From positions 1 to 34,060 of the forward strand of contig JAJTGH010000059.1 in assembly GCA_021299555.1 (NCBI GenBank): a DNA stretch of 34,060 bases. Direction: 5' to 3'. This document shows positions 18,533-25,746 of this stretch, piece after piece. Position 1 is the stretch's first letter. Each line of letters begins with the position of its first letter. The notes beneath the pieces are model-generated. The model was given only the letters and a program-made list of their open reading frames with translations. It did not search any database and was not told where the DNA came from. Source of the stretch: Comamonadaceae bacterium (GTDB lineage: Bacteria; Pseudomonadota; Gammaproteobacteria; Burkholderiales; Burkholderiaceae_C). Made by a program: the position numbers and the translations under genes.

Positions 18533-19102
18533 TTGGCCACTGAAAAAGAACTGTCGGATTTTCTCAAAAGCGTGGAGCGGCGCGCATTCAAGCGCAGCGC
18601 CTACCACGTCAGAAATGACGACGCGGCCTTGGACATCGTGCAAGACAGCATGATGAAATTGGCCCAACACTACGGGGACCGGCCGGTGGCTGAGTTGCAC
18701 CACATTTTTCAGCGTATCCTGTCACACACCATCGTCGACTGGTTCAGGCGGCAAAAAACGCAGCAGGGGCTGTTCTCGAACTTCAGCGATTTGCAGGCTG
18801 GCGTCGATGGCGATGGTGACGGGGACCCGCTTGAGGTCCTGGAGGATTTGCTCAGCTCCGCAGGCACGGAAAGTGCTCAGGATGCCCTGGAACGGTCGCA
18901 AACGCTAAAAAAATTGGAATCTCTCATCATGGAACTGCCCGATCGTCAACGAGAAGCCTTTCTGATGCGTTATTGGGAGGAGATGGATGTGGCGGAGACG
19001 GCCGCAGCCATGGGCTGCTCCGAGGGGAGTGTCAAGACGCACTGCTTCAGGGCGGTTCAGGCGCTCAGCAAAGCCTTGAGGCCCAAGGGGGTTTCATCAT
19101 GA
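18533..19102 (+). CDS. ECF-type RNA polymerase sigma factor
   Basis: A 189-residue sigma70-family factor of the ECF type. Region 2 (about residues 10-75) contains FLKSVERRAFKRSAYHVRNDDAALDIVQDSMMKLAQHYG and ending IVDWFRRQKT. Region 4 (about 125-180) contains ELPDRQREAFLMRYWEEMDVAETAAAMGCSEGSVKTHCFRAVQALSKAL, a standard -35 recognition helix-turn-helix. The likely start is TTG at 18533, which gives the usual (M)ATEKELSDFL N-terminus; no in-frame ATG was found nearby upstream. It overlaps the following DUF3619 gene by ATGA, so that product is probably its regulator. The genes it controls are unknown. Confidence 0.9.
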   Translation: MATEKELSDFLKSVERRAFKRSAYHVRNDDAALDIVQDSMMKLAQHYGDRPVAELHHIFQRILSHTIVDWFRRQKTQQGLFSNFSDLQAGVDGDGDGDPLEVLEDLLSSAGTESAQDALERSQTLKKLESLIMELPDRQREAFLMRYWEEMDVAETAAAMGCSEGSVKTHCFRAVQALSKALRPKGVSS

Positions 19103-19527
19103 ATCTGAATCACTCGAATCAAAAAGAATTGCTCTTGAACCGGCAGGGTATGCGCTTGGCCGCCCACTTGAACCAGACGCTCGATGACCTGCCCAGGGAC
19201 GTCACCGAGCGCCTGCGAGCGGCCCGAGAGCGCGCACTGGCCAGCCGGAAAGTTCAATCGAGCCGCACAGCGGCGGTCTACGGACGCGGCGGCGAACTCG
19301 CACTCGGATGGGGTGAAGAAGAGCGCATGGGTTGGTTTGGACGCCTGAGTTCGAGCTTGGTGCTGCTCATGCTCGTCTTCGGCATACTGGGCATCAGCGA
19401 AGCCCAAACCGATCTGCGCGCCCGTGAACTCGCGGTCGTCGATCTGGCCTTGCTGACGGACGAGCTTCCCCCGGCAGCCTTTGCCGACCCAGGGTTTTTG
19501 CAATTCCTGCAAACTGACGAGATCTAA
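19099..19527 (+). CDS. DUF3619 family membrane protein (possible anti-sigma factor)
   Basis: A 142-residue protein with a cytoplasmic N-terminal half (LPRDVTERLRAARERALA), one transmembrane helix near residues 83-100 (LSSSLVLLMLVFGILGI) and a short C-terminal part. The C-terminal part carries the family phrase LALLTDELPPAAFADPGFLQFLQ. The ATG overlaps the sigma-factor stop, so the two are translationally coupled. A single-span protein coupled to an ECF sigma factor suggests an anti-sigma role, but no such biochemistry is established from the sequence. The family is restricted largely to betaproteobacteria. Confidence 0.8.
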   Translation: MNLNHSNQKELLLNRQGMRLAAHLNQTLDDLPRDVTERLRAARERALASRKVQSSRTAAVYGRGGELALGWGEEERMGWFGRLSSSLVLLMLVFGILGISEAQTDLRARELAVVDLALLTDELPPAAFADPGFLQFLQTDEI

Positions 19528-19553
19528 ATCGCAGGCGAACGAATTAAGCACCG

Positions 19554-20231
19554 ATGACCATGACCGCCCTGGAATCGACGTCTTGCCGCAGTTCGCGCGG
19601 CGGCTCCGTGGGTTCGTGGATCGCCGCAGTGGCGCTGCTCTGGGGGCATCTCGGGGCCGTTGCACAAACAGCAGGAAAGCCTCTGGTCCATGCGACGACC
19701 GCCCCGCCTGTGGCCCAGCCGCAGGCTGCCCGCCCACCGAAGAGCAGCGCGTCGGACTGGGAGCGCTTGAACGCCTCCGAAAAGCAGGCGCTGGCCCCGC
19801 TGGCCGGTTCCTGGGCCGGCCTGAGTGCCACCCAAAAGCGAAAATGGCTGGAAGTCTCAAGAAACTACGCCGCCCTGCCTGCGCCCGATCAAGCCAAGAT
19901 GCACGATCGCATGCGAGACTGGGTGGCCTTGAGTCCACAGGAAAGAGCCCAGGCCCGCCTGAACTTTGCCAAAACGGCTGAAGTTGCGCGTGAGTTGTCT
20001 GCGGCTGAAAAGCTGGCCAAGTGGCAGGCCTATCAGGCACTTTCACCAGAGCAAAAGCAAAAGCTTGCCGAGCAGGCCAAAGGCCGAAGCCAGGGCGCTG
20101 CGACCGCAGTCCAACCGGTACCTACTCAAAAACTCGCTGTGCTGCCGCCCATCAATACGGCAAGAGTCAGCAAGGGCGCTGAGAACCAAGAAGAGCCGAC
20201 CGAATCATCCGACGCGCCGAGCAACCAGTAA
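19554..20231 (+). CDS. DUF3106 family secreted/periplasmic protein
   Basis: A 225-residue protein with an N-terminal hydrophobic segment (SWIAAVALLWGHLGAVAQ) that looks like a signal peptide. The body is rich in short helices with the repeated theme W..L...ER/QK: LAPLAGSWAGLSATQKRKWLEVSRNYAALPAPDQAKMHDRMRDWVALSPQERAQARLNF, then LSPEQKQKLAEQA. This matches DUF3106, which has no assigned function. It lies 26 nt after the DUF3619 gene in the sigma-factor operon and may be an envelope stress or sensing component, by context only. ATG at 19554 or 19560 is possible. Confidence 0.75.
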   Translation: MTMTALESTSCRSSRGGSVGSWIAAVALLWGHLGAVAQTAGKPLVHATTAPPVAQPQAARPPKSSASDWERLNASEKQALAPLAGSWAGLSATQKRKWLEVSRNYAALPAPDQAKMHDRMRDWVALSPQERAQARLNFAKTAEVARELSAAEKLAKWQAYQALSPEQKQKLAEQAKGRSQGAATAVQPVPTQKLAVLPPINTARVSKGAENQEEPTESSDAPSNQ

Positions 20232-20328
20232 ACTGGGGTTTGTGGCGGCGACAAGCCCGCAACAACCCGGCCCAGGCCGATTCGTCAGATCTCGCCTCAG
20301 GCCAACTCCCGTCTTGAACTCCTCCTCG

Positions 20329-20829
20329 ATGACCACTCCATCCATCTTGCGGCGCATGGCGTGCTGGCTTTACGAGGGCATCTTGCTGTTTGGCGTCGTC
20401 TTCATCGCTGATTACCTGTTCAGCGCTCTGAGCCAAACGCGACATGCGCTGGAAAATCGTCATCCCCAGCAAATTTTTCTTTTTCTGGTCCTGGGGATTT
20501 ACTTTGTTTGGTTCTGGGCGCGCGGGCAAACCTTGGCCATGAAAACCTGGCACATTCGTGTGGTAGACCGATCGGGCAATCGATTGACGCAAAAGCAGGC
20601 CTTGCTTCGTTATGTGCTCAGCTGGATGTGGTTTCTACCGCCCTTGGCACTGGTCTGGTTGCTTGAACTCGATGCGCGCTTTTCACTTTTGGCGGTGCTG
20701 ACCTGGGTATTGGCTTGGGCTGGCTGTGCAAGATTACACAGAGACCGCCAATTTCCCCATGACGTTCTGGCGGGCACCCGCCTGATCAACTCCGCGCGGG
20801 ACCAAGCCGCAGCGCAAGCACAGCAATGA
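20329..20829 (+). CDS. RDD family integral membrane protein
   Basis: A 166-residue membrane protein with an RDD-type fold. The N-terminus LRRMACWLYEGILLFGVVFIADYLFS supplies the first helix and the Arg/Asp-like signature. Another helix is QIFLFLVLGIYFVWFWARGQTLAMKTWHIRVVDRSG, and a third is LSWMWFLPPLALVWLLELDARFSLLAVLTWVLAW. It ends with a conserved RQFPHDVLAGTRLI. RDD proteins are of uncertain function; some are linked to ion exchange. The start codon at 20329 is preceded by only a weak site. The stop overlaps the next gene by ATGA. Confidence 0.82.
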   Translation: MTTPSILRRMACWLYEGILLFGVVFIADYLFSALSQTRHALENRHPQQIFLFLVLGIYFVWFWARGQTLAMKTWHIRVVDRSGNRLTQKQALLRYVLSWMWFLPPLALVWLLELDARFSLLAVLTWVLAWAGCARLHRDRQFPHDVLAGTRLINSARDQAAAQAQQ

Positions 20830-21098
20830 GCGATAGGCAGCAAACGCCAGACTGGACGAAGCGAAAGCGGTGCCGAGGGATCGATCGCCTGGTGCACGCC
20901 ACGGGCTACTCATTGGCGGGGCTTTGGACCGGTTGGCGCGGGCCCGCCTTTAGGTTCAAAGCACTGATTGGCGCGCCCCTGATGGGTGAACAGTGGCATG
21001 CGTTGGCCAAACAGGCCAAGGACCTGGGCAGTGCAGCCGTCTTTCTGTCTTTGCTGCTGTGCCTGGGGATTTGGGGCTCGGCCTTATGGACAAGGTAG
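20826..21098 (+). pseudogene. dgkA: Diacylglycerol kinase with in-frame internal deletion
   Basis: DgkA is a small trimeric inner-membrane kinase that phosphorylates diacylglycerol. The N-terminus (RLVHATGYSLAGLWTGWRGPAFRFKAL) and C-terminus (EQWHALAKQAKDLGSAAVFLSLLLCLGIWGSALW) match the family. The product is only 90 residues, where about 122-140 is normal. Roughly 41 codons are missing between FKALIGAPLMG and EQWHAL. That block carries the second membrane helix and the conserved catalytic motif (Glu, Asn-Ser, Glu in the E. coli enzyme). The frame is kept, so a gene caller will list it as intact. The residual protein is very unlikely to be an active kinase. It overlaps the RDD gene by ATGA and the LOG gene by 13 nt. 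Confidence 0.75.
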
Positions 21099-21685
21099 AC
21101 CGGATGCCCAGCTTCTCGATTGGCGTGTACTGCGGCTCCCGACCAGGAGCCGACCCAGCCTGGGCCGAACAAGCGCGCAGCGTCGGGCGATGGATCGCCA
21201 ACCACGGCGGGCAGGTGGTCTATGGCGGTGGGCACAACGGCCTCATGGGCATCTTGGCCGATGCCGCTCTGCAAGCGGGAGGCCAAGTGGTGGGCGTGAT
21301 CCCGAAGGCACTCGTGGACAGGGAGTTCGCGCACCGCGGTTGCACAGAGCTGCACATCGTCGAGACCATGCACGAGCGCAAGCGCATCATGGCCGAGCGC
21401 GCCGACGCCTTCCTGGCATTGCCTGGGGGAATCGGAACTTTGGAAGAATTCTTCGAGGTCTGGACCTGGCGCCAACTGGGCTACCACAACAAGCCGATCG
21501 GCTTGCTCAACCACCTGGGCTTTTACAGCGGATTGCTCAGTTTCTTGAACCACACGGTGAACCAGGGCTTCATGGGACCGTGGCAAATGGACCTGGTCAA
21601 GGTCGACGAGGCGGCTGAGCCGCTGCTGCGCACGCTGGTCCAGGAGGCCGGGCTTCCAGGAGCAACGACACTCGAGCAGATCTGA
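21086..21685 (+). CDS. LOG family protein (possible cytokinin riboside 5'-monophosphate phosphoribohydrolase)
   Basis: A product of about 199 residues with the LOG/TIGR00730 motif PGGIGTLEEFFEVWTWRQLG and the nucleotide-binding MHERKRIMAERADAFLALPGG. The N-terminal GVYCGSRPGAD and VVYGGGHNGLMGILADAAL complete the Rossmann-like fold. Characterised members hydrolyse nucleoside monophosphates such as cytokinin nucleotides or AMP. The ATG at 21086 overlaps dgkA; an alternative is 21104, which has AAGG upstream. It ends 12 nt before the convergent glnB. Older annotations call this family lysine decarboxylase, which is wrong. Confidence 0.85.
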   Translation: MDKVDRMPSFSIGVYCGSRPGADPAWAEQARSVGRWIANHGGQVVYGGGHNGLMGILADAALQAGGQVVGVIPKALVDREFAHRGCTELHIVETMHERKRIMAERADAFLALPGGIGTLEEFFEVWTWRQLGYHNKPIGLLNHLGFYSGLLSFLNHTVNQGFMGPWQMDLVKVDEAAEPLLRTLVQEAGLPGATTLEQI

Positions 21686-21697
21686 TCTAGGCTGGCG

Positions 21698-22090
<393 letters not shown>

Positions 22091-23782
22091 TCAGGCCCGG
22101 AACCGACTGGTGATCGGATAGCGCCAGTCCTTGCCAAAGCTGCGGTGACTGACCCGTATTCCCACCGGTGCCTGGCGCCTCTTGGACTCGTTGATCTTTA
22201 TCAGCCGGGTCACCTGCTCGACCACCTGGCGATCAAACCCTGCCGCCACAATGGCTTCAATCGGCTCATCATTTTCCATGTAACGCGACAAGATCGCATC
22301 GAGCACCTCGTAAGGGGGCAAGCTGTCTTGGTCGGTCTGGTCGGGGCGCAGTTCGGCCGAAGGCGGTCGGGTGATGATCCGCTCAGGGATGGGGTTGACG
22401 CCCCGGCCATAGGGATCATTGGCATTTCGCCAGCGGGCCAGTTCAAACACGGTGGTCTTGAGCAGGTCCGTGATGACGGCAAAGCCACCCGCCATGCCCC
22501 CGTAAAGCGTGCAGTAGCCGGTGGCCATTTCGCTTTTGTTGCCAGTGGTCAGAACGATGGAGCCAAACTTGTTGGATAAGGCCATCAGAATCACACCACG
22601 GATGCGGGCCTGGATGTTTTCTTCCGTCGCGTCGATGGCCCGCCCGGCAAATTCACCCGACAAGGTTTTGAGGAACGCCTCGAATTGCGGCACGATCGAA
22701 TACTCGTCATAGCGCACGCCAAGCCGCTGGGCCATCTCACGCGCGTCTTGCAGAGAAATGTCTGCCGTGTAAGGCGAAGGCATCATGACCGCACGCACCT
22801 TGTCGGGCCCAAGCGCGTCCACGGCAATGGCCAGAACCAGCGCTGAATCGATGCCACCGGACAGGCCCAGCAGCGCCCCGGGAAACCCGTTCTTGCCCAG
22901 ATAGTCGCGCACGCCCAGCACCAGCGCGTCCCACAAATCGGCCTGATGGCTGCGCGGCAAGGCCACAGGTCCGGACAACTCAATCGCATCGTCGCCGGCG
23001 TGCGAGGCCTCAAGAACAAAAGCCTGCTCCACAAAGCTGGCCGCACGGCCGCACAGGTGAGAGTCGGCTTGCAGCGCAAAAGAAGCGCCCTCGAACACCA
23101 CCTCATCTTGACCGCCCACCAAATGGGCAAAAACAAGTGGCAGGCCCACAGCCTTGACCCGCGCGGCCATCGCCGATTCCCGCTCATGGGCTTTGCCCGC
23201 ATGGAAGGGAGAGGCGTTGATGACCGCAAGCAACTGCGCGCCGGCCGCCTGACTGAGCCTGGCGGGCTCCTCGAACCAGGCGTCTTCACAGATGAGCAAG
23301 CCAACACGGATTGCATCGGCGCCCTCACCGACAGAGAAGACGCAGGGGGCCTGCCCAGGAACAAAATAGCGCCGCTCGTCAAACACTTGGTAGTTCGGCA
23401 ACTCCCGCTTGGCATAGGTGTGCAAGCGCCGGCCATGGCTCAGCACGTGGGCTGCGTTGAACAACTGAGGCCGGCTCACGCTGCGGGTGCGCAGCGGGCC
23501 GACCGAATCTGCCACGCTTGGACTGCCGACGACCACGTGCAAGCCCTTCAAATCTGCCAAAGCCATCGCAACCTGATCGACGGCTTCCTCACAGGCCTCA
23601 ATGAAAGCGGGCCGCAAATAGAGGTCCTCAGCGGCGTAGCCGCAAATGGCCAACTCGGGGGTGAGCACCAGCCGACAGCCGTCGGCATACGCCCGCTGTG
23701 CAGCGGCAATGATCATGCGAGCATTGCCCGGCATGTCTCCGACACAATAGTTGAGCTGAGCAACACAAATCTTGAGCGACAT
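22091..23782 (-). CDS. nadE: Glutamine-dependent NAD+ synthetase
   Basis: Amidates nicotinate adenine dinucleotide to NAD+, using ammonia released from glutamine. The 563-residue protein has an N-terminal nitrilase-type glutaminase domain with the triad Glu43 (LTPELAICGY), Lys125 (YAKRELPNY) and Cys165 (LLICEDAWF). A C-terminal synthetase domain follows, with the ATP loop SGGIDS at 308-313 and the family signature TTGNKSEMATGYCTLYGGMAGGFAVI. The start at 23782 gives the usual SLKICVAQLN N-terminus; the ribosome-binding site is weak. It is divergent from the GNAT gene at 23835 and followed by glnB after 54 nt. Confidence 0.96.
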   Translation of the reverse strand: MSLKICVAQLNYCVGDMPGNARMIIAAAQRAYADGCRLVLTPELAICGYAAEDLYLRPAFIEACEEAVDQVAMALADLKGLHVVVGSPSVADSVGPLRTRSVSRPQLFNAAHVLSHGRRLHTYAKRELPNYQVFDERRYFVPGQAPCVFSVGEGADAIRVGLLICEDAWFEEPARLSQAAGAQLLAVINASPFHAGKAHERESAMAARVKAVGLPLVFAHLVGGQDEVVFEGASFALQADSHLCGRAASFVEQAFVLEASHAGDDAIELSGPVALPRSHQADLWDALVLGVRDYLGKNGFPGALLGLSGGIDSALVLAIAVDALGPDKVRAVMMPSPYTADISLQDAREMAQRLGVRYDEYSIVPQFEAFLKTLSGEFAGRAIDATEENIQARIRGVILMALSNKFGSIVLTTGNKSEMATGYCTLYGGMAGGFAVITDLLKTTVFELARWRNANDPYGRGVNPIPERIITRPPSAELRPDQTDQDSLPPYEVLDAILSRYMENDEPIEAIVAAGFDRQVVEQVTRLIKINESKRRQAPVGIRVSHRSFGKDWRYPITSRFRA

Positions 23783-23834
23783 CAAATTCAAAATGCCAAG
23801 TGAAGAGTCTGAAATTTCAGGGTGAAAATAGCCG

Positions 23835-25040
23835 GTGGTGAAAAACAATTATGGCATCCGGTTATTCGATTCATGGGCTGGCCTTCAAGCCGTCCAATGG
23901 AACGCATTGCTGCTTGACCAGTCGGGGCAGAGCCTGGGGCCCTTCATGCGTCACGAGTACCTGTCGGCCTTGCACGACAGCGCGAGCGCGACACCGCTGA
24001 CCGGATGGAAGCTGCAACTGCTGACCCTCTGGCAGAACGACGAACTTGCAGGCGCATGCGCGGTCTATGTCAAGAGCCACTCCTACGGGGAATACGTCTT
24101 TGATTGGGCCTGGGCCAATGCCTTCCAGCAGCATGGCTTGAGCTATTACCCCAAGGCTCTGGTGGCCAGCCCGTTTACGCCGGTGCCCGGCCCGCGTCTT
24201 CTGGCCGTGGACCCAGCGGCCCGCACAGCTCTGGTTCGAGCTCTGGTGCAATGGTGCCAAGAGCAAGGCCTCTCCTCGCTTCATCTGCTGTTTTTATCCG
24301 ACGCCGACCTGCTCGCCTGCACCGAGGCCGGCCTGATGCTGCGCCAGACCGTTCAGTTTCACTGGCACAACAAGCAACCGGCGAGCGCTGGGGAAACAGT
24401 CAGTGCGTTCAGCGATTTCGACGACTTCCTGGCCCATCTGAGTCAAGACAAGCGCAAGAAAATTCGCCAGGAGCGACGAAAAGTCACCGAAGCAGGCGTG
24501 ACGTTTCGCTGGTCACGGGGAATGGCCATTTCCCAGGATGACTGGGATTTCTTCTACCGATGCTATGAGCGAACCTACCTGGAACACGGCAATGCACCTT
24601 ATTTGAGCCGTGATTTTTTTGCGCGCCTTGCTGCGCTGTTGCCTGAGCACTGGCTGCTGTTCATAGCAGAAAGAAATGGACTGCCGATTGCCAGCAGCCT
24701 GATCGGGTTGAGCCACAGCGCACTGCCGGACGGGCCGCCCTTGGTGGCCTACGGACGCTACTGGGGCGCGCTCGAGCGCGTGGACTGCCTGCATTTCGAA
24801 GCCTGCTACTACCAGCCCCTGGCCTGGTGCATCGACCACGGGGTTGCGCGCTTCGAAGGCGGCGCCCAGGGTGAACACAAAATGGCCCGAGCCCTCATGC
24901 CCACACCGACACACAGTGCGCATTGGTTGGCTCACCCGGCCTTTGCAGATGCGGTCGAGCGCTTTTTAGAGCGCGAAGCGGACGGTGTCTCGAAATATCT
25001 GGAGCACCTGGAAAACCGAACCCCGTTTCGGCAAGCTTGA
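23835..25040 (+). CDS. GNAT/FemAB-like acyltransferase (DUF482, peptidogalycan biosynthesis family)
   Basis: A 401-residue protein matching the DUF482 group of GNAT-fold proteins. Recognisable stretches are GPFMRHEYLSALHDSAS, YGEYVFDWAWANAFQQHGLSYYPKALVASPFTPVPGPRL, and SQDKRKKIRQERRKVTEAGVTFRW. A Tyr-rich segment FYRCYERTYLEHGNAPYLSRDFF and the end FEGGAQGEHKMARALMPTPTHSAHW complete the match. Relatives are annotated as peptidoglycan-associated or aminoacyl transferases, but the donor and acceptor are not established. The start is one of two adjacent GTG codons at 23835 and 23838, without a strong ribosome-binding site. It is convergent with the broken ppa gene. Confidence 0.8.
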   Translation: MVKNNYGIRLFDSWAGLQAVQWNALLLDQSGQSLGPFMRHEYLSALHDSASATPLTGWKLQLLTLWQNDELAGACAVYVKSHSYGEYVFDWAWANAFQQHGLSYYPKALVASPFTPVPGPRLLAVDPAARTALVRALVQWCQEQGLSSLHLLFLSDADLLACTEAGLMLRQTVQFHWHNKQPASAGETVSAFSDFDDFLAHLSQDKRKKIRQERRKVTEAGVTFRWSRGMAISQDDWDFFYRCYERTYLEHGNAPYLSRDFFARLAALLPEHWLLFIAERNGLPIASSLIGLSHSALPDGPPLVAYGRYWGALERVDCLHFEACYYQPLAWCIDHGVARFEGGAQGEHKMARALMPTPTHSAHWLAHPAFADAVERFLEREADGVSKYLEHLENRTPFRQA

Positions 25041-25050
25041 AGCCCACCGA

Positions 25051-25065
25051 CCCAAAGCCCTTGGG
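25051..25065. terminator. Short bidirectional hairpin between convergent genes
   Basis: CCCAA (25051-25055) pairs with TTGGG (25061-25065) just after the GNAT gene and just before the ppa stop. It is short and has no T-run, so it is a weak candidate only. Confidence 0.3.
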
Positions 25066-25066
25066 C

Positions 25067-25474
25067 TCAGGCTGACCGAGACTTGCTGTAATTGGCCATG
25101 CCGTCAAGGATTTCCTTGTGGGCGGCCTCTTTGCCCTCCCAACCCAGCACCTTGACCCACTTGCCAGGTTCGAGGTCCTTGTAGTGCTCGAAAAAATGGG
25201 CGATGGTCTTCAAACGCATGGGGTTGAGGTCTTCGGGCTTTTGCCACTGGGTGTAGATCGAAAGGATTTTGTCGATCGGCACGGCAAGGACCTTGCCGTC
25301 TTCACCGGCCTCGTCCTGCATCTTGAGTATGCCGATCGCCCGGCAAGGCACGACGACGCCCGGAATTAAAGGCACTGGCGTGATCACCAGCACGTCCACC
25401 GGATCGCCATCGCCAGAAATCGTTTTGGGCACATAACCGTAATTGGTCGGGTAAGGTGACGTTGTCCAGAGACA
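25067..25474 (-). pseudogene. ppa: Soluble inorganic pyrophosphatase with frameshifting internal deletion
   Basis: Ppa hydrolyses pyrophosphate in the cytoplasm. The normal N-terminus MSLDNVT is present, reading from ATG at 25474. It is followed immediately, one frame over, by YPTNYGYVPKTISGDGDPVDVLV, which in intact enzymes lies about 50 residues in. About 44 codons are missing: the segment from PGKN to the residues before HYPTNYGYV, including metal- and substrate-binding residues near EIP and KYE. The rest is normal (LIPGVVVPCRAIGILKM, HFFEHYKDLEPGKWVKV, ending SKSRSA). A caller will report only the 121-residue fragment from 25432. As read, no full-length enzyme can be made. The membrane pyrophosphatase hppA lies divergently next door and is intact. 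Confidence 0.85.
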
Positions 25475-25746
25475 TTTATTCGAGATCTTCTTTAGGTTGT
25501 GGTCAATGAATGACGGTTCGGACCGTCTCGGGACGTAGGATTACGGGCCGATTAAGTCGGTATTTACCCTCATTTTACTGGTTCGAAGCGGACTCCCGGT
25601 AGGCGCGGCCAGCGAATGGCGCTAAATTTCAGGGGTTGGCCAATCAGTCCCCGTGCGGAGGCGGGGGTGGAGGAAGCAACGCAAGGCGGTGTAGCCTAAC
25701 CCCTGCGTTGCACCGATACCCTCACGTCTAAAAATGGAGAATTGAT
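25475..25746. other. Structured divergent leader region between ppa and hppA
   Basis: About 272 nt without a gene but with many inverted repeats. GACGGT (25512-25517) pairs with ACCGTC (25522-25527), and CCGA (25548-25551) with TCGG (25557-25560). GGCCA (25607-25611) pairs with TGGCC (25637-25641), AGGGGTT (25631-25637) with AACCCCT (25698-25704), and GCAACGCA (25676-25683) with TGCGTTGC (25704-25711). Some pairings exclude each other. The ribosome-binding site GGAG for hppA is near 25736. It does not match a riboswitch I recognise. Confidence 0.45.

Noticed and set aside
25708-25734. TTGCAC and TAAAAA as a promoter for hppA.
   Set aside because: Spacing is only 15 bp, and the start would fall after the ribosome-binding site.
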